This document shows positions 58,095 through 64,000 of a stretch of 64,000 nt of DNA, one piece after another. The notes under the pieces were generated by a model. It had not been told where the DNA came from and made no database searches. It saw nothing but the letters and a program-made list of their open reading frames with translations. The number at the start of each line of letters is the position of its first letter. The stretch's first letter is position 1. The stretch is from Gyrodactylus bullatarudis (lineage: Eukaryota; Platyhelminthes; Monogenea; Gyrodactylidea; Gyrodactylidae), in assembly GCA_012064415.1 (NCBI GenBank), contig SSNU01000058.1, positions 149,453 to 213,452 on the forward strand, written 5' to 3'. Made by a program: the position numbers and the translations under genes.

Positions 58095-59018
58095 CTGAAA
58101 AGAAGAAATTCATGAGTAATTAGCTTTCAAGATAAAGATGAAACTTTTGAATATAAGCTGAAAGTCCTGATTGTATTTGAATAAATATAAACTTAAATTT
58201 TGGTATGTAAACTCTAAAGAATTTGAGTAAAGATGGTTTATTTAATCTGAATGAAGATCCTATAAAGTGCACTCAAAATTATCGCTATTAATAATTAAAA
58301 AGAAAAAAATGTTTTTTAGAATACTAAGCTTGTACTCCTTAGCCAAGGTTAACTAGAAATCTTTTAATTTGATTAAATTTTATTATGTTTGTTTAAGTGA
58401 AAGCATGGAAAGAAATAAAATTCTTTACAAATATTTTGTTTATTCTTTAAATTTCAAAGTGATTCTGAAAATTATTATGGTTTCTACGTTGGAGAGTAAA
58501 TCAAAATTAGATAATTAGGAAATCAAAATTTTGAAAATTGGAAACTTAGTACAGCCAAACCAAAGAAATTAGAACTTAATTTATCACAATAATTCTACAA
58601 AATTCATTGATGAATTTAATTTCAACTCATGTTTTTAAGGGTAAAATTTATAAATGTAAAAATTAAGTTTATAAAGCCTTATTGTGAGGATCAGAGAGGT
58701 TATAAAGAGTTATAAAAGAAAATGTCCATTTTCATGAGAACATGAAGCTTCTCGAATGAACCATACTCGAATTAGGATTCAGTAAAAATTTGATTTTAAA
58801 TTAAAATTAATTTTCCATGATAAATTTTTCAAATCAAGAAAATTCACAATAAAATGAATTTTTCTTAAATTTTTTCTCAAAATTGAAAACTAATAAATAT
58901 GTGAGGCATTATGATTCTTTCATATGTAACAGTGACTGGAAACTTGTATGAGTCTCCAGACTCCCTGCAAAATTGTCTGTGAACTCGGTATTCAGACTCC
59001 CTGATTAGCTTCAGTATT

Positions 59019-59405
59019 TACTAGGCTACCTCAAATTAGAACCAACTTTTCTGATAGAATTATCAATCCTTTGTATTATTTTGTATTGAAGAATGTGTTG
59101 AAAATGATTCTCTATTATGTCGTTTAATTTTAAAAATCCAAATTTTTTTCAAATCCAAATTTTTACTACCCAATCACTAAAATCCGAAATATCTTGGCCA
59201 TTTAATGGGTTTCTTGTCATCAAAAGGGGCTTCATGGTTGATTTCGTTATTTTATCATGTCCGTGGGATATTGTGGGAAAAATGGGCAATGACATAATGG
59301 AGAATGACTTTCACGCCTTAAAGAGTACTGAGTACTAAAATTTATCAGAAAAGTGAGTCCTCTCGTGAGTTGTTCGGAGAAAAAAAAATTCACCCTAGCC
59401 TAGTG
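59019..59405 (-). mobile_element. Non-autonomous element, family C copy 3
   Basis: Reverse-orientation homologue of 6488-6936. On the minus strand it begins TAGGCTAGGGTGAA, and it keeps AATGGGCAATGACATAATGG and CATGTCCGTGGGATATTGTG (plus-strand reading). This is the best-preserved terminus of the three copies. Confidence 0.7.
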
Positions 59406-59483
59406 AATCTGGAAACATTAGAAATTCTGAAGGTTTCTAGAATCACAGTAACATCTATACTTTCTACTGACAAAATCTGTTAA

Positions 59484-60100
59484 ACTCCTAGTTAATATGA
59501 GTATTGGAATTTATGATTTTTAAAAAAATTCTCAATTGTTTTATCAAAAAAATGAATTTGATCAAGATTTTCTGGAATTATTTTTAGATCACGAGGTCTA
59601 CTTTCACGATATGAAACAACAATTTTGATAAAAGAACCCCCCCCCCCCATTTTTTGAGCTTTAAGTTGAAAATTTTTGCTGATTTTAAAGTGAGAGAGTG
59701 ATCAAAAGTTTATTTTAAGGATGAGAATGAGAAAAGAAAACCGAATATCATCATAATGATCATGATTCTAAAATTCAACTTTCAATCACTTCCGCACTTT
59801 AAAATGAGCAAAAATTTTCAACTAAAATTTCAAAGAAATGATAACTTGGCGCTACTTCAAGATTTGAAATATGTCTTAAGCCTAGATCGACATTTTAATT
59901 TTTCCTTATGGGAGTTTTAATTCAAATGGGGGCGTTAAAGACCCCCAAATGTCGTTCTAGGGTTTAAAATTGATTTTTCAGAATATTTTTCTTCATATCG
60001 TGAAAGTGGGCCTCATAATCTAGATTCCAAAATATAGTGATCAAATTCAATGTCTTGAAGAAAAAGGTTTATTATAAAAATATTCTAATTTTTAGCCATT
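59484..60100. mobile_element. Inverted-repeat element, family B
   Basis: Two arms facing each other: the left has CTTTCACGATATGAAACAAC and AAAGTGAGAGAGTGATCAAA; the right has their diverged complements, including TTCATATCGTGAAAGTGGGC. The left arm includes the poly-C run. A solo arm is at 23790-23905. Confidence 0.65.
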
Positions 60101-60784
60101 AGTATTGGTTTCGTGAAAATATTGGAAAAAATTTCGATTGGAAATATCTGAGAGAAATAATACAACGATGTATTTTTTTAATCAAAATAAGCTAATAATT
60201 ATAATTTAAATATAATACAATCTTCTAAGCAATACAATCATTAATGCATCTTTCCTGCCTATTAATTGAATCAATTAACAGCTACAAAAACTTTTAATTT
60301 TATAGGTGGGTTTAGTTTTTTTACTCAAAATGGCTAGTTCCGGGATGAATGACGATAATTTTTTTCTTCAAAAGTTTCTTGCTGAAATATTTATTCCATC
60401 AAAAATTGAAACCTAACATAACACACTGTAATTAAGTCTCAAGAGTCTATGTATTATTTGAAGTTTGTAAATTAAAAATCAGTCGATAATTATAATTAGA
60501 CTTGTTTTTCTCCAAGCTTCCATGTCTTGAAAATGAGAGCGAAAAAAAGCTTTCTCATAGGAAGCTTAGAAAATATTCTAGACAATCGATTTGAAAGAAA
60601 CATCACACCTGAATTATGTAAGGTTTTTTTGTATAGTTTCAAAAAAGCCATCTCTCTAATCGGAATACAAAAAGGTTTCAGGTACTCATAAGCTTTAGTT
60701 AAGATGTTGAATATCCATTTTTCTTGCTCAAAAAAGTTAACACATTGTACATTGGTTAGGATCCAACCATTGTTGATAGAATTC

Positions 60785-60960
60785 AAATTGATATTTGAAA
60801 AATGATTATATTTTTCATAAAAATTAATTTTTTCAGAATGGTAAAAATGGGCAAAATGAATAGGATTCCAAAAAATCTTCAACATATTTGAATTGTTGAT
60901 GAAAAAGTCAAGATTTCTGTAAAAATCATAGATTCCCAACTTCATATCAACCAATTTTAG
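60785..60960 (-). repeat. Solo arm of family A MITE
   Basis: Contains only the right-hand arm of the family (GGTAAAAATGGGCAAAATGA to CATATCAACCAATTTTAG). The partner arm is missing, so this is either a truncated insertion or a deletion product. Confidence 0.65.
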
Positions 60961-61691
60961 CTTCAGCTTCAGAATCCCCGTGGAAATTTTGCTCCTATTC
61001 AATTACCTTCAGAAACGCAGTGATTTTAATTTGCAATCTTGTAGATGAATCTAATTTATAACAAATGTTTTGTACTTTGATTTACTAATGAAAATTCCAT
61101 TCAAGATTGGTTTCTCGAAAGAGGAAGTAGAATGCATAAAGTTTTAAAATTTTGCCATCTTAGATTTACTAGGAATCATTTATTTAGTACATATTGTTGT
61201 ATCCATAATAAAAAAGTCTAGTGCATGTCTGGAAATTGGTATACCAATCAAAAGAACATACCTTTTTGTACACATTAAAAAAATTCCTAGTGTATTTTTA
61301 TTGATAGAAACTACTAGATATACGCGTGAGAGATCAAAAAGTCTTTACTTTTCGTCTTAACGACTTTCCTAAGACAAAAGAAAAATTTCTAAATGACTTC
61401 AACATGTTGAGGATATATCTCTGTCTGTTCTTCACACTTCTACAGATACGAAAAGATATTCTTAGTTTAATCACAAGCAATCATGTCATTAGTACTATCA
61501 TTTTTATTTTCCTAGATTTCTTTCAGTGATTTAAGCAATTTTTACAAAAAATTCAAAATTTTTCTTCGGAAAGTCAGGAACACATTTAATATTTTTGAAT
61601 TTCATAAGTCATGGAAAATTTACTATGGCAAAAATTGGGCAATGTATTTGAAATTTTTCAACGTTTCATCTCAAAATGTTTGTTAATTCTA

Positions 61692-62370
61692 TACCTTTTA
61701 CAGACGAAAATAAGAAAAAACTAAATACAAAATGGGACCAACATAGATTTAAAATGAGACAATAAAAGGGGGAGGGGGTATTTACGTCTTAAAAGGTTAA
61801 ATTTTTTTTGTAAAGTACTAATTGAAATATGATTGGTTGAAAATTAGGGGGCTTGCATAGAACGTAGAATAGTTTTTGTTTGTATGTGTCTATTCTCACA
61901 AGTTGTAAAGAGAAAGGAAATGAAGATGAGAGTTTAAGATGATAATTATAATTTTAAAATTCTAAGGCTAGCTCCATTTTCGTACCTAATAAATCCTATA
62001 GAAAAAATTTGGAGCATATAAAAATTACCTTGATAGGAGAAAGGAAGAAATTCTTGAATTCTCAAGAACAGCAGGTGACATCCTAAAATGTGAAATACGT
62101 CCCTGTCTTTATAAATAGACAAAGTTTTAATTCAAAAAATTTTCTCATTTTGAAAATCAAAATGTATTTTTTGAATTGGAATTTTCTTGATCATAGCATG
62201 CGTTAAAAGTATTTCATATATATATATATAATACATCTGCATATACAATTAAACATACAACTCCAGATAATTACATTATGCCTTTTGTACACAAGCATAT
62301 ATTCTCATTTTGAATCTACGTGTATCTTATTTTGTATTAAGTAACGTCTTGTTTTCATCTGTAAAAGGTA
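61692..62370. mobile_element. 679-bp MITE with TA target sites
   Basis: Ends are inverted: TACCTTTTACAGACGAAAA at 61692 and its near-complement TTTTCATCTGTAAAAGGTA ending at 62370, flanked on both sides by TA. The terminal TACCTTTT and the following CAGA match the ends of the IS630/Tc1-like transposon at 35542-36865, so they may share a transposase. The interior is non-coding. Confidence 0.65.
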
Positions 62371-63689
62371 TAGTTATTTGAAGCGATTTAATTATGAAAA
62401 CCTTTTGAATTTTTCTGATTTTAACAACTCATTTCATCATTGATTTCAAAAAAATTTTTATTTCGACTATCCTGAGCTTTAGAAGAACCGAATATAAATC
62501 CTTTAAAATTGAATGTGTTAATGAGAGCTTTTATGAGAAAAGCATGCTCTATACATAATCTTTTGATTTTGAAATTGAATATGTTGAACAAAGACAGAGA
62601 AGAAAGACATTCAAAATTAGAAAGAGAAATCTCTAACGATGTAAATCTATATTTGAGCACGTCATCTATACAATAAACTTCTATTTCAATTGATCGTAGT
62701 ATTCCAATGAAAAATCTTACTTCATCAAGTAACTGTATTTATTGACTAATATTGAATTTTTCTTTATTTGTGAAAGAACCTTGATCGTAGAATGGTCAGG
62801 TAGAAGTCGAGTGTGAAATAACATCGTAATTTGAGAAAGAATTATAATCTTTATAGTAGTTATCAATAAAAGACTTGATTGAAACGCAAAAGTACCAAAG
62901 AAAACCAAGAAAAATAAATTATTCTTTCTCTTCTAACTCTTATCAAAAATTCCAAAGAATCTTTTGATCAAAAAAACTATTTAATATGAGAATTAACTAA
63001 TTTTACAAGAAAAATTTTAATCGAATTGTCTAACAAAAAAAAAAATATTTTTCTCTTTCGTTGGCCAATTGGTACATACTTTAATGTATCGACCATACAT
63101 TGTGTGGTATTTTTATAGATTAGAACCTGTGTAATTATTTAGAAAGAAGTTTTTCATATTTAAATTAAATTAAATTTTATCAATAAAAGTTTGAATGTCG
63201 TAATTTAGGATCATTTTTCTTCGTGATAATTGAAAAATTTAAATCGAATTTTTTGTTTGACATATTGTTAAAGAGAGTAAATCATTTTAGGTTATGGTAA
63301 TGCCCATGTCTCCTATAGAAATCATAGCAAGATGAGTTTTACCTTGGTGATTTACTTCATGATGAGAGCACTATTTTTAGGTAAAATTGAAAAATTTAGG
63401 ATTCTCAAATATCAATGAGACAATGGAAAAAATATTGAGATTTTTGTAAAAATAGCAAATTCTCATTTTACTATGTCAGCTAGTTAAAGTTTTCCAATTT
63501 CAACTTTTTCCTTTTTTTTGTTAGACAATATTTATTTAAAAATAATTATATACAAAATAAATAAAAATAGATAGGTTCTGTACAGGGATATACAAAATAA
63601 ATTCAATGTTATCTGGATAAGTTGGCAATAAATAAATTCAATTTCAGAAAAAAGGTTTCATAAAAGAAGTATAAAAAATAGCATAATGA

Positions 63690-64000
63690 CTAAATAAGCC
63701 CTGGTTGGTCTAAATTTAGAAAACTTTTAAATATTAATAAAACCTCCTCTATTAAAAATTTTTCCGATCTGTCTGATCAATCATTTTGTAATGAAATTAA
63801 TAAATCTTTTTTAAACTCATTTAATAAGGTAGAAAAAATTTGTAACATTCAAACAAAATTCCCTCCCCCCATCATTACCCTATGCGATCTCAATATTATT
63901 CTCTCTTCCTGTACTAATAATAAAAGACTTGATGCTAATTTTAACTCATTCAATCTACTATCTAATTTATCCCCCAATTTTCGAATTCATCTTGTCTACT
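63690..64000 (+). pseudogene. Open frame entering right edge, probable non-LTR retrotransposon
   Basis: About 100 codons stay open to the end of the window. They start after a stop near 63690 with 'SPGWSKFRKLLNINKTSS' and continue through 'FNKVEKICNIQTKFPPPIIT', 'CDLNIILSSCTNNKRLDANF' and 'LLSNLSPNFRIHLVY'. This order resembles the linker between endonuclease and reverse transcriptase in LINE-type ORF2, just before the RT domain. No catalytic motif is reached, so the call is tentative. Confidence 0.4.

Larger units (their letters stand above)
58095..63690. other. 5' flank of the disordered gene, repeat-rich, no gene supported
   Basis: The missing first exon of the minus-strand gene may lie here but I could not identify it. 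The longest minus-strand frame (60496-61002) is partly made of MITE sequence. Contains family C, B and A copies and a TA-flanked MITE (61692-62370), plus a run of about 12 C at 59637-59648 and a short TA repeat at ~62218-62231. Confidence 0.45.

Noticed and set aside
60496..61002. 168-codon minus-strand frame
   Set aside because: Its first ~60 codons are family A MITE arm sequence; the remainder is Lys/Leu/Phe-rich with no homology or good splice sites, so not supported as a gene.
1..64000. CRISPR arrays, bacterial operons, tRNA or rRNA genes
   Set aside because: No regularly spaced direct repeats, no prokaryotic gene layout, and no cloverleaf with A and B boxes found by eye; a tRNAscan run would settle the tRNA point.

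Overview
This window is nuclear DNA from a multicellular animal. It is strongly AT-rich, most genes are split by phase-consistent GT-AG introns, and the recognisable proteins are animal families: VPS28, a GAS2-like cytoskeletal linker, TMEM94, akirin, TRUB2 and a CABIT-like protein. The phylum cannot be fixed from the sequence alone. One 833-base run of N lies at 31203-32035.

Layout. 1-250 is a relic of a SWIM-finger (MULE-type) transposase. 1875-3920 (+) is an intronless CABIT-like gene of 681 aa. 3.9-17.7 kb has no gene I can support and is littered with inverted-repeat elements. 17729-18398 (-) is VPS28, head-to-head with a nine-exon GAS2-like gene (18596-34106, +). The GAS2-like gene has a 10.2 kb intron full of small elements, and another intron holds a Penelope-like retroelement. 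35542-36865 is an IS630/Tc1-like transposon with perfect 126-bp inverted ends. It sits directly against the stop codon of TMEM94, an 18-exon gene (36871-48369, -). TMEM94 is head-to-head with akirin (48458-49057, +), only 88 bp between start codons. TRUB2 follows (49612-52764, +), then a minus-strand gene for a disordered protein (exons at 53031-53177 and 57174-58094). The right end is repeat-rich and runs off the window inside a probable non-LTR retrotransposon frame.

The genes are housekeeping in character and do not form a pathway: ESCRT-I sorting, actin-microtubule linkage, ER magnesium transport, nuclear transcription cofactor, and mitochondrial RNA modification.

Two features stand out. 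First, self-cleaving hammerhead-ribozyme cores occur in three unrelated-looking element families: the Penelope terminal repeats, a 209-bp hairpin element at 21.4-21.6 kb, and a 289-bp palindrome at 56.3-56.6 kb. The cores have cleavable NUH sites, and all use the same very compact 8-nt helix II. Second, several introns are extremely short (26, 28 and 28 nt well supported; 38 nt twice), alongside classes near 57-61 nt and above 1 kb.
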